Assembly (NCBI RefSeq): GCF_014649775.1
Contig: NZ_BMTR01000016.1
Span: 62,001-126,000, forward strand
DNA: 64,000 nucleotides
From: Streptomyces longisporoflavus
GTDB lineage: Bacteria; Actinomycetota; Actinomycetes; Streptomycetales; Streptomycetaceae
Reading direction: 5' to 3'
The stretch's first letter is position 1. Each line of letters opens with the position of its first letter. Under the pieces are notes generated by a model. The model was not told the origin of the DNA. It saw nothing but the letters and a program-made list of their open reading frames with translations, and made no database searches. Made by a program: the position numbers and the translations under genes. This document shows, piece by piece, positions 50,072 through 58,864 of this stretch.

Positions 50072-53065
50072 GTGGACGAATACGCGGGGCGGGTACTCGC
50101 CGACCGCTATCGCCTGCCGCTGCCTCCAGCGGACGAGTACGAACTCGCGGAGACGCGGGCCTTCGACACCTACAGCGGCCAGGAAGTCCTGGTCAGGCAG
50201 GTGCCGTTGCCCGAGGTCGTCGACGCCGAAGTGCTTGAGCTCGACGAGCGCGACCTCCCGGCCGGGGATCTACCGGCGGGGTTCGTGAGTGCGGGGGCGG
50301 TACGGCGGCCGTCGGCGCGTACGACGCGCAGGCCGTCGGATCCGGCGGTGCGGCGCGCGATAGAGGCGGCGCAGGCCGCCGCGCAGATACCCGACCATCC
50401 GCGGCTCGACCAGGTCTTCGACGTGTTCGCCGAGGGTGGGTCGCTGTGGATAGTCAGCGAGTTGGTGGCCGCGAGGCCGCTGGCCGCGCTGCTCGCGGAC
50501 CAGCCGCTGAGTCCGTACCGGGCGGCGGAGATCGCGTCGGACGTGGTGACGGCGCTGCGGGTGCTGCACGCGCACGGCTGGGTCCACCGGAACATCACCG
50601 CGCGCACGGTCCTGGTCTGCGACGACGGCAGGGTGGTCCTCACGGGCCTCGCGGCGGGCGCGGCCGAAGAGGCGTTGTGCGGGTACGACCCTCGGCCCGA
50701 GGAACTCCTGGCGGGGTTCGAGGTCGAGGGCGGGGCTGACTCCGACTCCGGTGCGGATACCGCCGCGGATGAGGCGGGTGGGGCGGCTGAGGCGGCTGAG
50801 GCGGAAAAGCCTGACGGGGCCTACGAGGCGCATGCGGTTGTCGAGGGTGACGGTTCGCGTGGGCATGCCGCGATCGAGGCCTCCCCGTCGATGGACCCCG
50901 GTGCCGGCGCACGGACGGCGCGGCCCAGTGCCATAGCCGCCTACCGAGCGGGGACGCGGGCCGCGGCGCGGGTGAACGAGGACGCGGAGCTGCCGGGGCA
51001 GAGGAGCGGCGGGGCGTTCGGCGCGGACGCGCGCTTCGGTGCGGGTGGCGACTCGGTAGCCGCCACCGAGAGGTACGACGAGGGCGGCCGGGAGGACAGG
51101 GGCGCGGGGGAGGCCGAGGCCGCCGGGCGGATCCTGGACCCGTACGGCGTCGGCGGTACGAAGCAGTGGCACGGGGCGGTGCCGAGGGGCGGGGGCGCGG
51201 CGGCGGCGTCGAGCGCGGCGAGGGCCGATGCGGGGGATGGCAGCGGCGGTCGTGGCTTACACGGGCAGGGCTTTGAGGGGCAGGGGCCTGGGGCGCGAGG
51301 TTCTGACAGGCAGGGCTTTGACGCGCAGGGTTCCGGGACGCAGGGTTCTGGGACGCAGGGCTACGGCGGGCAGGGCTCTGATGGGCAGGGGTACGGCGGT
51401 GAGGGCTTCGGCGAGCAGGAATTCGGTGGTCAGGGGCCGGCCCGCGGCCGTGAAGAGCCGGGTCGCGTAGCCCCCCGGGGCGGCGCAGGCTCCATCCCCG
51501 CCCAAGCCGCTCCCGCCCCCGCCCCCGCCCCCGCCGAGCCCGGCGTATCCGGCGCACCTGGTGCGACCGGTCACAGTTACTGGGACTCCCTCGTCGCCGA
51601 GCGCAGTGGTGTCCGGCGTGGGCCCGCCACCGCCCTTGCCGCGGAGCGGGCCCGGCATGCCCGTATGACCGTGGTCGGCTGCGTGACCGAGCGGTGGGCG
51701 CCCGAGCAGGCCGGTCCCGTGCACGAGAACTGGCAGCTCGCCCCGCCCATCGGGCCCGCCACCGACCTCTGGGCCCTGGGCGCCCTGCTGTTCAGGGCGG
51801 TGCAGGGGCACGCGCCCTACCCGGAGGACAGCACCTTCGAGCTCGTCCAGCTGGTGTGCGCGGAACCGCCCGCCTTTGCGGAGGAATGCGGGCCGCTCAG
51901 GCCGGTCGTCGAGTCGCTGCTGCGGCAGGACCCCACCGAGCGGCTCGACTTCGAGGAGCTGAACGGGTGGCTGCGTTCGCTGGTCCGCTCGGCGCCGGAG
52001 CCGGAAGCCGGTGCGAACGTCGTGCCCGCGCCTCCGTTCGACGCCAGGCGCCTCCCTGTCGTACGCCGTCGCGGTGATCTCGTACGGCGGAAGAAGCGGC
52101 GCGCGCCCGAGAAGCGGCGGAAACCCGAGAAGCAGCGTGCCGCCGGGCCCGCGGCCGTCCCGGCGTCGAGCCGGCAGAACGGACGTCACAAGCACAAGCA
52201 GCCCAGGCAACCGAAGCAGCAGAGGCAGCTCAAGCAGCAGAGTCGAGCACACGAAGTCGGACTGTCGGCCTCCGCGCCCGCGGCGGCCCCTCGCCGGAGC
52301 GGCCCGCCCCGCCGGAGCAGCCCGACGCGGCAGAGCGGTACGGGCCGGCCGCGCTCCCTGGGGCGTCTCCTCCTTCTGCTCATCCTGGTCGGCCTCGTCG
52401 CTGCGATCGCGTACGCCATGGCGTTCATGCCCAAGTCCGGGGAGAACGAGGGCAGTGAGCGTGCCGGCTCCGCCGGGGACCCCGGCACCAGTCAGGGCCC
52501 CGAGCCCGGCAGCTCCAGTGCCCGGCCCAGCGAGGACGGCAAGTCCGACCGGCCGAGCGAAAAGCCGGAGAAGAGCGCGGATTCGCGGCAGCCGCGGACC
52601 AACGGCCCCGAGCTGCCGCAGGGCTTCACGCTCCGCAAGGACGCCGAGGGCTTCCGGGTGGCCGTCGCCAGCGGCTGGGACCGGCAGCCCAAGAACGGGC
52701 GCGGGCAGGTCCGGTACACGCACGGGGACTTCGAGCTGATCGTCGTGCCGGGGCGGGACGGCACGGACGAGTACGGCAAGGACCCCATGAAGTACCAGCG
52801 CGAGCACGAGCGCGAGCTCCAGCCGTTCCGCGACTCGACGTGGGCCACGTCCAGCGGGATGCGCACGGTGGAGGTCGGCGGACGGACCATGGCCGAGGGG
52901 CAGTTCACCTGGCAGGACGCGGAGGGGCGCGAGACCTACGTACGCAATCTGGCGATGGCCGTCGGCGGGAAGTACCACGTCGTGCAGATCCGGGGGCCCG
53001 AAGCCGAGCGGGACGAGGTGTCGCGTCTCTTCGAGCAGGCTTCAGCCACTTACCAGGCCGACTGA
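50072..53065 (+). CDS. Membrane pseudokinase 2, with large insertion and a TTA codon
   Basis: 997 residues from the GTG at 50072, which has GGAGG 4-8 nt upstream; the frame opens earlier at 49973 without a ribosome binding site. The N-lobe lacks a Gly loop (LADRYRLPLPPADEYEL), the Lys is Arg42 (VLVRQ), HRD is HRN (162-164) and DFG is TGL (181-183), so catalysis should be lost. About 340 low-complexity residues (about 195-535), including a Gly-Gln repeat, are inserted before the C-lobe (WAPEQAGPVHENWQLAPP to WALGALLFRAVQG). A transmembrane helix is at about 763-785 and a GFRVAVASGWDR-type outer domain ends it. Codon 396 (51257-51259) is TTA. Confidence 0.92.
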   Translation: MDEYAGRVLADRYRLPLPPADEYELAETRAFDTYSGQEVLVRQVPLPEVVDAEVLELDERDLPAGDLPAGFVSAGAVRRPSARTTRRPSDPAVRRAIEAAQAAAQIPDHPRLDQVFDVFAEGGSLWIVSELVAARPLAALLADQPLSPYRAAEIASDVVTALRVLHAHGWVHRNITARTVLVCDDGRVVLTGLAAGAAEEALCGYDPRPEELLAGFEVEGGADSDSGADTAADEAGGAAEAAEAEKPDGAYEAHAVVEGDGSRGHAAIEASPSMDPGAGARTARPSAIAAYRAGTRAAARVNEDAELPGQRSGGAFGADARFGAGGDSVAATERYDEGGREDRGAGEAEAAGRILDPYGVGGTKQWHGAVPRGGGAAAASSAARADAGDGSGGRGLHGQGFEGQGPGARGSDRQGFDAQGSGTQGSGTQGYGGQGSDGQGYGGEGFGEQEFGGQGPARGREEPGRVAPRGGAGSIPAQAAPAPAPAPAEPGVSGAPGATGHSYWDSLVAERSGVRRGPATALAAERARHARMTVVGCVTERWAPEQAGPVHENWQLAPPIGPATDLWALGALLFRAVQGHAPYPEDSTFELVQLVCAEPPAFAEECGPLRPVVESLLRQDPTERLDFEELNGWLRSLVRSAPEPEAGANVVPAPPFDARRLPVVRRRGDLVRRKKRRAPEKRRKPEKQRAAGPAAVPASSRQNGRHKHKQPRQPKQQRQLKQQSRAHEVGLSASAPAAAPRRSGPPRRSSPTRQSGTGRPRSLGRLLLLLILVGLVAAIAYAMAFMPKSGENEGSERAGSAGDPGTSQGPEPGSSSARPSEDGKSDRPSEKPEKSADSRQPRTNGPELPQGFTLRKDAEGFRVAVASGWDRQPKNGRGQVRYTHGDFELIVVPGRDGTDEYGKDPMKYQREHERELQPFRDSTWATSSGMRTVEVGGRTMAEGQFTWQDAEGRETYVRNLAMAVGGKYHVVQIRGPEAERDEVSRLFEQASATYQAD
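51257..51259 (+). other. TTA leucine codon (probable bldA dependence) in the pseudokinase gene
   Basis: In frame from the start at 50072 (codon 396, in the sequence GRG-L-HGQG). TTA is read by the developmentally regulated bldA tRNA in Streptomyces. I found no other in-frame TTA in the window's annotated genes by eye. Confidence 0.85.
51260..51448 (+). repeat. 15-bp tandem repeat encoding Gly-Gln pentapeptides
   Basis: About 12 imperfect units of GGGCAGGGCTNNGNN type encode GQGFE, GQGPG, RQGFD, TQGSG, TQGYG, GQGSD, GQGYG, EGFGE and similar. It lies in the inserted region of the pseudokinase and gives a flexible Gly/Gln/Tyr/Phe segment. Confidence 0.8.
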
Positions 53066-53119
53066 GGCTGTTGCCAGGCGTTTCCGCAACGCCGAACGGG
53101 TTCCGGCTACGCGTCGTTC

Positions 53120-53141
53120 CTGAACGGTCACGGTCGTTCAG
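53120..53141. promoter_or_regulatory. Inverted repeat upstream of kinase 3
   Basis: CTGAACG-N8-CGTTCAG has perfect 7-bp arms and lies 55 nt after the pseudokinase stop and 166 nt before the next start. It could be an operator or part of a terminator. Confidence 0.4.
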
Positions 53142-53295
53142 AGATGTGCATGAAGTTTCACAGGCCTTCACCGGAGCTGCATCATCCCTGTTGCCGAGGG
53201 GAGTTGACGGCCCGAAAGGCTCCGGAATGCTGCGTCACGCATCACAGTGGCGTCTCCGAGCACCCCCGAAGGTTCCGCGCACGCCACCCGCTCCC

Positions 53296-53301
53296 TAATC
53301 T
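53296..53301 (+). promoter_or_regulatory. -10 box for leaderless kinase 3
   Basis: TAATCT, 5 nt before the ATG at 53307, with TTCCGC 17 bp upstream as a possible -35 (53273-53278). Confidence 0.55.
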
Positions 53302-53306
53302 GGGGC

Positions 53307-55043
53307 ATGTCAGAACCAATGCGGGGGATCGTGAATCAGATGCAGGGCCTGCTCCTCGCGGGCCGCTACCGGCTCGGAGAGTCCATAGGCCGCGGTGGCA
53401 TGGGCCGGGTGTGGCGAGCACATGACGAGGTGCTGCACCGGACCGTCGCCGTCAAGGAACTGACGGCTGTCCAGTACGTGCCGGAGGGCGACCGAGCCGT
53501 CCTCTTCGCGCGGACGCACGCCGAGGCGCGGGCCGCGGCCCGGATCAACCACCCCGCGGTCGTCACCGTTCACGACGTCCTCGAGTACGACGCCCGGCCC
53601 TGGATCGTGATGGAGCTCGTCGAGGGCTGTTCGCTCGCGGACGCCGTCAAGGACAAGGGCCGCATCGAACCCGTCGAGGCCGCCCGCATCGGCCTGTGGA
53701 CCCTGAAGGCGCTGCGCGCCGCGCACGCCGCAGGCGTCCTGCATCGCGACGTCAAGCCCGGCAACGTCCTGCTGGCGAACGACGGGCGCATCCTGCTCAC
53801 CGACTTCGGGATCGCCGCGATCGAGGGGGACTCGACGATCACGCGGACCGGTGAGGTCGTCGGTTCCGTGGACTATCTGGCGCCCGAGCGGGTCAGCGGC
53901 GCCAACCCGGGCCCGGCGTCGGACCTGTGGGCGCTCGGCGCCACGCTGTACACGGCGGTCGAGGGGAACTCCCCCTTCCGGCGCACGTCGCCGATCGGCA
54001 CCATGCAGGCCGTGGTCACGGAGGAGCCCGCCCCGCCGGAGTACGCGGGGGCGCTCGGCACCGTCATCGCCGCGCTCCTGCGCAAGGACCCGGACTCCCG
54101 GCCGACCGCGGAAGCGGCCGAGCTGATGCTCGCCGAGGCGGCGGAGGGGCGCCGGCCGAGCGCAGGGCCCGCGTACGTGCCGACGCAGGTCCACACCGCG
54201 TCCCGGCAGCCGCAGACCTCGCACCAGCACACCCCGCAGTCCGGCACCGTCGCCCCCGGCGGCGGCACAGGCGGCAGCGGCAGCGGATATGGCGCCGGGC
54301 ACGGCAGCGGAGACCGCACCATGGTCACTGCGGCTACCGGTAACGGCCCCGGCTCCGCCCCCCACCACTCCGGCACCGTCGTCCAGGGCGCCCACCATTC
54401 CCCGTACGACACGGGGTACGACACGGGCAGCCGCCCCAAGCGCCGCAAGTGGCCCGCGGTCGTCGCCGTCGTCGCGGCGGTCGTGCTGCTCGGCGGGGGC
54501 GGACTCGGCGGCTATCTGTACTTCCAGGAAAGCGCCGACGGCGGTACGTCGCAGTCGAGTGCCGGAGGTCCGGGCAAGACCGTCGGCGGCATCCCCGCCG
54601 ACTGGCACCGGGTGAAGGACGCCGAGGGCTTCAGCCTCATGCTTCCCAAGGGCTGGGTGCGCGAGGTCGACGGTAGCCAGATCGACTACACCCCGGACCA
54701 CGGGCGGCACTTCGTACGTATCAGCGTCGACCGCCGGACGACGTTCGAAAGCCCCTACACGCACCAGCTTGAGCTGGAGAAGAACCTGCGGACCAAGCTG
54801 CCCGACTACAAGCGGCTGCAACTGGACCAGAACACCTTCCGCGATCGGCAGGGCGCGCTCTGGGAGTTCAGCTGGACGGCGGGGGCGAACGACACGACCG
54901 CGGGCCCGCGCCGCGCCATCTCGCAGAGCTATATCAGCCGTGACGGCGTCGAGTACGTGCTTTACATGTCGTCCCCCGAAGGCGACTGGGACAAGGCGCG
55001 CACTCAGTTCGACGCCATACTCCGGGGCTGGCGGGAGGGCTGA
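53307..55043 (+). CDS. Membrane Ser/Thr protein kinase 3
   Basis: 578 residues from the ATG at 53307 (MSEPMRGIVNQMQGLLLAGR). Kinase domain about 20-280: GRGGMG 28-33, Lys50, HRD 146-148, DFG 166-168, VDYLAPERVSG. A Gly/Ser/His/Thr-rich linker leads to a transmembrane helix near 387-410 (KWPAVVAVVAAVVLLGGGGL), then an outer domain with VKDAEGFSLMLPKGWVRE and ALWEFSWTAGAN that is closest in pattern to kinases 1, 2 and 4. No ribosome binding site; a TAATCT box ends 5 nt upstream. Confidence 0.95.
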   Translation: MSEPMRGIVNQMQGLLLAGRYRLGESIGRGGMGRVWRAHDEVLHRTVAVKELTAVQYVPEGDRAVLFARTHAEARAAARINHPAVVTVHDVLEYDARPWIVMELVEGCSLADAVKDKGRIEPVEAARIGLWTLKALRAAHAAGVLHRDVKPGNVLLANDGRILLTDFGIAAIEGDSTITRTGEVVGSVDYLAPERVSGANPGPASDLWALGATLYTAVEGNSPFRRTSPIGTMQAVVTEEPAPPEYAGALGTVIAALLRKDPDSRPTAEAAELMLAEAAEGRRPSAGPAYVPTQVHTASRQPQTSHQHTPQSGTVAPGGGTGGSGSGYGAGHGSGDRTMVTAATGNGPGSAPHHSGTVVQGAHHSPYDTGYDTGSRPKRRKWPAVVAVVAAVVLLGGGGLGGYLYFQESADGGTSQSSAGGPGKTVGGIPADWHRVKDAEGFSLMLPKGWVREVDGSQIDYTPDHGRHFVRISVDRRTTFESPYTHQLELEKNLRTKLPDYKRLQLDQNTFRDRQGALWEFSWTAGANDTTAGPRRAISQSYISRDGVEYVLYMSSPEGDWDKARTQFDAILRGWREG

Positions 55044-55069
55044 ACGCGGCCGTCCGCGGCCGGGGTGGC

Positions 55070-55087
55070 TGGGACGAGCGGCCGGAA
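55070..55087 (+). repeat. Dispersed repeat shared with the ECF42 3' end
   Basis: TGGGACGAGCGGCCGGAA is identical to 31071-31088; after it the copies diverge (CCAGTCCGCC here, TCAGCCCGCC there). It lies between kinases 3 and 4. Confidence 0.6.
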
Positions 55088-55146
55088 CCAGTCCGCCGCA
55101 CAGGCCGACAGGGTCCGTCCGCACACGTGTGGGGCATGATGGCCGC

Positions 55147-56856
55147 ATGGGGAGCGTGGGGGACAACGCCCGGGTCATAGCTGGCCGTTACCGCCTGGAT
55201 GCGCGGCTCGGCAGGGGTGGCATGGGCGTGGTCTGGCAGGCCACGGATCAGTTCCTCGGCCGCCGGGTCGCCGTCAAGGAGCTCGCCCTCGACGACACGC
55301 TCTCCGAGTCCGACGCGGTGCAGCAGGTCGAACGCACCCTGCGGGAAGCGCGCGCTGCGGCGCAGCTCCGGCATCCGCACATCATCGTCGTCCACGACGT
55401 CGTCGTGCAGAGCGACCACCCGTACATCGTCATGGAGTTGATCGAGGGCGGTTCGCTTGCCGGGCGGATAGCGCGATCGGGTCCGATGCCCGCGCGGACC
55501 GTGGCCAGGATGGGCATCGACCTGCTCGGCGCGCTGCGCGTCGCACACGCCGCCGGGGTCCTGCACCGTGACATCAAGCCCGCGAACGTCCTCATGGAGG
55601 AGGCGACCGGGCGCGTCGTCCTCACCGACTTCGGGATCGCGCAGGTCAGCGGCGCGACGACGCTCACGGAGATCGGGTCCTTCGTGGGCTCTCCCGAGTA
55701 CACCGCGCCCGAGCGCATGTCGGGCGAGCGGACGGGGCCCGAGTCCGACCTCTGGTCGCTCGGCGCGCTCCTCGTCGCCGCGCTGACCGGTGAATCGCCC
55801 TTCCGCCGGGAAACGATCAGCGGGGTCCTGCACGCCGTCGTCTTCGACGAGATCCGCCCGCCGCCCGCCGCCGCGCCGCTGCTGCCCGTCATCCTCGGCC
55901 TCCTCGAACGCGACCCGGAACGGCGGCTCGGCGTGGCCGACGCCCAACGGCTCCTGCGGACGTACGTCGAGACGGGGCGCATGCCGTCGACGCCCGCGGG
56001 CCGGGCAGGCGGGCAGCCGTCGGCGCTGCCGGGCGCCAGAACCGGCGGGAGATCAGGCGGGAGGTCAGGCGGGAGACCGAGCGTAAGACCGGGCGGGAGA
56101 CCAGGCGGGGGCCCGGGGGACTACACGCCCACCTACCGTGACCTGCCAAGCCGTCCGCCCGCGTACCCGGTCGGGCCTTCCCGCCGTCGCCGTCGCGCCA
56201 TGCTTCTCGCCGCCGCCCTCGTGGCCGCCGTGGCCGGGGCCGCGGCGTCCGCCGCGCTCCTGCTGGGCAGGGACGGCGGGAACGGCGGTACGCCCTCGCC
56301 GCCGGCGTCGCAGGGCCAGAGCGCACCGACGCGGACGGTGACGCCCTCTCCCTCGGCGACCCCGACGGTGACGGTGACGCGCAGTTCCGGCACCCCGAAG
56401 CCCTCGACGCCCGAGGCACCTGAGGGCTACCGCGTCACGAAGGACCCCAAGGGCTTCACGCTCGCCGTGCCGGACGGCTTCACGCGCGAGGTGGAAGGCC
56501 CCCGCGTCTTCTACAAGTCGCGGGGCGGCACCTTCCGTATCGGCATCAAGGAGTCGGCCCCGCAGCCGGGCGGGCCGCTCGCCGTGCAGCGCCGCTCTGA
56601 CGCCGACGGGCCCGAGAACAACCCCGGTTACCGGGACGGCGAGGTCACCGAGACCTCGCACAACGGACGGCCCGCCGCACTGTGGCAGTTCAGCTGGGAC
56701 GGTTTCACGGAGGCGGAGGGGGACCGGCACACGTACGACCTCTGCTGGCAGGAGGGCGGCCGGATGTACGAAGTCTGGGTCTCGGCGCCGGTCGGCAGGG
56801 CCAAGGAGGGCAGGCGGTATTTCGACACGGCGGTGGACTCGTTCGTACGCCGCTGA
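55147..56856 (+). CDS. Membrane Ser/Thr protein kinase 4
   Basis: 569 residues from the ATG at 55147 (MGSVGDNARVIAGRYRLDAR). Kinase domain about 12-275: GRGGMG 22-27, Lys44, HRD 140-142, DFG 161-163, PEYTAPERMSG. A linker with Gly-Gly-Arg-Ser repeats, a basic stop-transfer RRRRR and one helix near 355-380 (AMLLAAALVAAVAGAAASAALLL) follow. The outer domain has VTKDPKGFTLAVPDGFTRE and ALWQFSWDGF. CATGAT ends 6 nt before the ATG, so the transcript may be leaderless. Confidence 0.95.
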   Translation: MGSVGDNARVIAGRYRLDARLGRGGMGVVWQATDQFLGRRVAVKELALDDTLSESDAVQQVERTLREARAAAQLRHPHIIVVHDVVVQSDHPYIVMELIEGGSLAGRIARSGPMPARTVARMGIDLLGALRVAHAAGVLHRDIKPANVLMEEATGRVVLTDFGIAQVSGATTLTEIGSFVGSPEYTAPERMSGERTGPESDLWSLGALLVAALTGESPFRRETISGVLHAVVFDEIRPPPAAAPLLPVILGLLERDPERRLGVADAQRLLRTYVETGRMPSTPAGRAGGQPSALPGARTGGRSGGRSGGRPSVRPGGRPGGGPGDYTPTYRDLPSRPPAYPVGPSRRRRRAMLLAAALVAAVAGAAASAALLLGRDGGNGGTPSPPASQGQSAPTRTVTPSPSATPTVTVTRSSGTPKPSTPEAPEGYRVTKDPKGFTLAVPDGFTREVEGPRVFYKSRGGTFRIGIKESAPQPGGPLAVQRRSDADGPENNPGYRDGEVTETSHNGRPAALWQFSWDGFTEAEGDRHTYDLCWQEGGRMYEVWVSAPVGRAKEGRRYFDTAVDSFVRR

Positions 56857-56938
56857 GGTTGCGGCCCGGCGCACCACCCCTGTCACAAGTCAGTGACCCC
56901 TGTGGAACCGAATCCTTCGGCAAGGTAGTCATGGACCC

Positions 56939-58747
56939 ATGAGCAATGACGGGGGAGCCTCCTACGGCCCGTACGAACCAACCAGTTTCGACCTACAGCC
57001 GCCGCAGCAGCCGCAGTCCGGTCAGCCGCAGCCGCAGCCGCAGCAGCAGTCCGGGTCGGGGCAGCCGCAGCATCAGCAGCCGCCGCAGCAGAGGGGGCAG
57101 CACCCCGCCGCGCCGACCCCGCCTCCGTCGCCGTACGCCCAGCCCACGCAGGCGGTACCGATCCAGCAGCACCAGCAGCACCAGCAGCACCAGCAGCACC
57201 AGCAGCACCAGCAGCACCAGCAGAACCACCAGCACCAGACGTCCGAGCCGGACCCCGGCGCGGGCCGCCTGATCGCTGGCCGCTACCGCCTCCTCTCCAA
57301 GCTCGGTCACGGCGGCATGGGCACGGTCTGGCGGGCGAAGGACGAGACCGTGGACCGCGAGGTCGCCGTCAAGGAACCCCGGATCCCCGACCACCTGCCC
57401 GAGCGCGAGCGCGCCAACGTCTTCGAGCGGATGCGCCGCGAGGCCCGCGCCGCGGCCCGCCTGGACCACCCGGCCGTGGTCAACGTCCATGACGTGGCGG
57501 TGGAGGACGGCCAGCCGTGGATCGTCATGGAACTGGTTCAGGGCCGCTCGCTGGGCGCCGCGCTCCACGAGGGCACCCTGGGCGCCCGCGACGCCGCCCG
57601 CATCGGTCTGGAGGTGCTCGGCGCCCTGGACGCCGCCCACCAGGCGGGCATCCTGCACCGTGACGTCAAGCCGGACAACGTGCTGCTGGGCCGGCACGAC
57701 CGCGTCGTCCTCACCGACTTCGGCATCGCCCAGATCGAGGGCGAGACGAACCTGACGGACACGGGCGGCTTCGTCGGTTCGCCCGAGTTCATCGCCCCGG
57801 AGCGCGTGCTCGGCCAGCGCCCGGGACCGGCGTCGGACCTCTGGTCGCTCGGCGTGGTCCTCTATGCCGCGACGGAGGGCGTATCGCCGTTCCGTCGCAA
57901 CAACACCCCGGCGACGCTGCAGTCCGTCCTGAACGCGACGCCCGCGGCGCCCGCCTCGGCCTCGGGCCCGCTCGCGCAGGCGATCAACGGGCTCCTCATC
58001 AAGGATCCTGGCCAGCGCCCGCGCGCCGCGCAGGTCCGCGCCCTCCTGGAGGAGGCGGCGAAGCCCCCGGAGGCGGCGCCGACGAGGGTCGTCACCGTCA
58101 CCGGTGACGGACGCGGCGGCGGCAAGGGCGTCTTCCTCGGCCGGAAGGCGCTGGGCGTCATCGCCGCAGTCGCCGTCGTGGCCGTGGCGGCGGGCGTGCT
58201 GGTCGCCCTGAACCCCTTCGCGGGTTCGGACGCGGAGGGCTGGAAGGAGCACGAGTCGAAGGTGGTCGCCGCCACCGTCTCCGCGCCGGAGCACTACGTG
58301 GAGAGCAAGCCGGAGGCCACCGACACGGACAAGACCTGGGTGCGGTACACCGACCCCAGCGGCGCCGTCTTCATCACGCTCGACCTCGCCGAGAAGACGG
58401 ACACCACCCAGAAGATCCTCGGGTCCGCGGCGTCCCAGGCGTACGCCGACATGGAGGGCTTCAAGGCGAGCGGCGAGTCCTCGTTCAGCCACATGTCCGG
58501 CGATCCCGCCCCGCGGGGAACGACGAAGGACGCCAAGTACAAGGAGAAGGACGCCGCCGAGAACACGGTCAAGTACACCGACTCGGAGACCGAGCAGCCG
58601 CACGAGGCCAAGATCTTCTACTACCGGACCGAGTCCGGGAACATGTACCGGCTGTGGATCGATTACCCCGGCAAGGGCGACTTCACCGAGCGGGGGCGCG
58701 AAGTGGCCGAGACGGCCATCGCCGATTTGGAGATCGAGAAGCTCTGA
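56939..58747 (+). CDS. Membrane Ser/Thr protein kinase 5, with Gln/His repeat N-terminus
   Basis: 602 residues. An N-terminal Gln/Pro/His-rich region of about 108 residues, with QQH repeated six times (76-93), precedes the kinase domain (about 112-375): GHGGMG 123-128, Lys145, HRD 240-242, DFG 260-262, PEFIAPERVLG. One transmembrane helix is near 402-424. The outer domain differs from kinases 1-4 and resembles that of kinase 6 (VVAATVSAPEHYVES, AKIFYYRTESGNMYRLWID). TAGTCA lies 7 nt before the ATG; a GGAAC at 56904-56908 could be an ECF-type -35. Confidence 0.95.
   Translation: MSNDGGASYGPYEPTSFDLQPPQQPQSGQPQPQPQQQSGSGQPQHQQPPQQRGQHPAAPTPPPSPYAQPTQAVPIQQHQQHQQHQQHQQHQQHQQNHQHQTSEPDPGAGRLIAGRYRLLSKLGHGGMGTVWRAKDETVDREVAVKEPRIPDHLPERERANVFERMRREARAAARLDHPAVVNVHDVAVEDGQPWIVMELVQGRSLGAALHEGTLGARDAARIGLEVLGALDAAHQAGILHRDVKPDNVLLGRHDRVVLTDFGIAQIEGETNLTDTGGFVGSPEFIAPERVLGQRPGPASDLWSLGVVLYAATEGVSPFRRNNTPATLQSVLNATPAAPASASGPLAQAINGLLIKDPGQRPRAAQVRALLEEAAKPPEAAPTRVVTVTGDGRGGGKGVFLGRKALGVIAAVAVVAVAAGVLVALNPFAGSDAEGWKEHESKVVAATVSAPEHYVESKPEATDTDKTWVRYTDPSGAVFITLDLAEKTDTTQKILGSAASQAYADMEGFKASGESSFSHMSGDPAPRGTTKDAKYKEKDAAENTVKYTDSETEQPHEAKIFYYRTESGNMYRLWIDYPGKGDFTERGREVAETAIADLEIEKL
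57164..57226 (+). repeat. 9-bp microsatellite coding for Gln-Gln-His
   Basis: CAGCAGCAC is repeated six times without a single change (57164-57217), followed by CAGCAGAAC. Perfect copies indicate recent slippage; because the unit is 9 bp, copy changes keep the frame. Confidence 0.9.
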
Positions 58748-58852
58748 AACAGAACACTCCACGCCCGCCCCGGAGTGCGAGGTCTCGCCGCGTCACGCCG
58801 GTGAGCGAGTCACAGGTGGATCACCGTGCTGATCTCCGGGGCCCCCGCACGG

Positions 58853-58858
58853 TACTTA
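58853..58858 (+). promoter_or_regulatory. -10 box for leaderless kinase 6
   Basis: TACTTA(T) followed by 6 nt and then the ATG at 58865; no ribosome binding site. Confidence 0.4.
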
Positions 58859-58864
58859 TGGCAC

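Noticed and set aside
53310..55178. 622-codon ORF antisense to kinase 3
   Set aside because: Fully opposite a well-supported kinase; its length is a by-product of GC-rich third positions.
56993..58762. 589-codon ORF antisense to kinase 5
   Set aside because: The Leu/Val-rich run is the reverse of the CAG repeat; no start signal and no domain.
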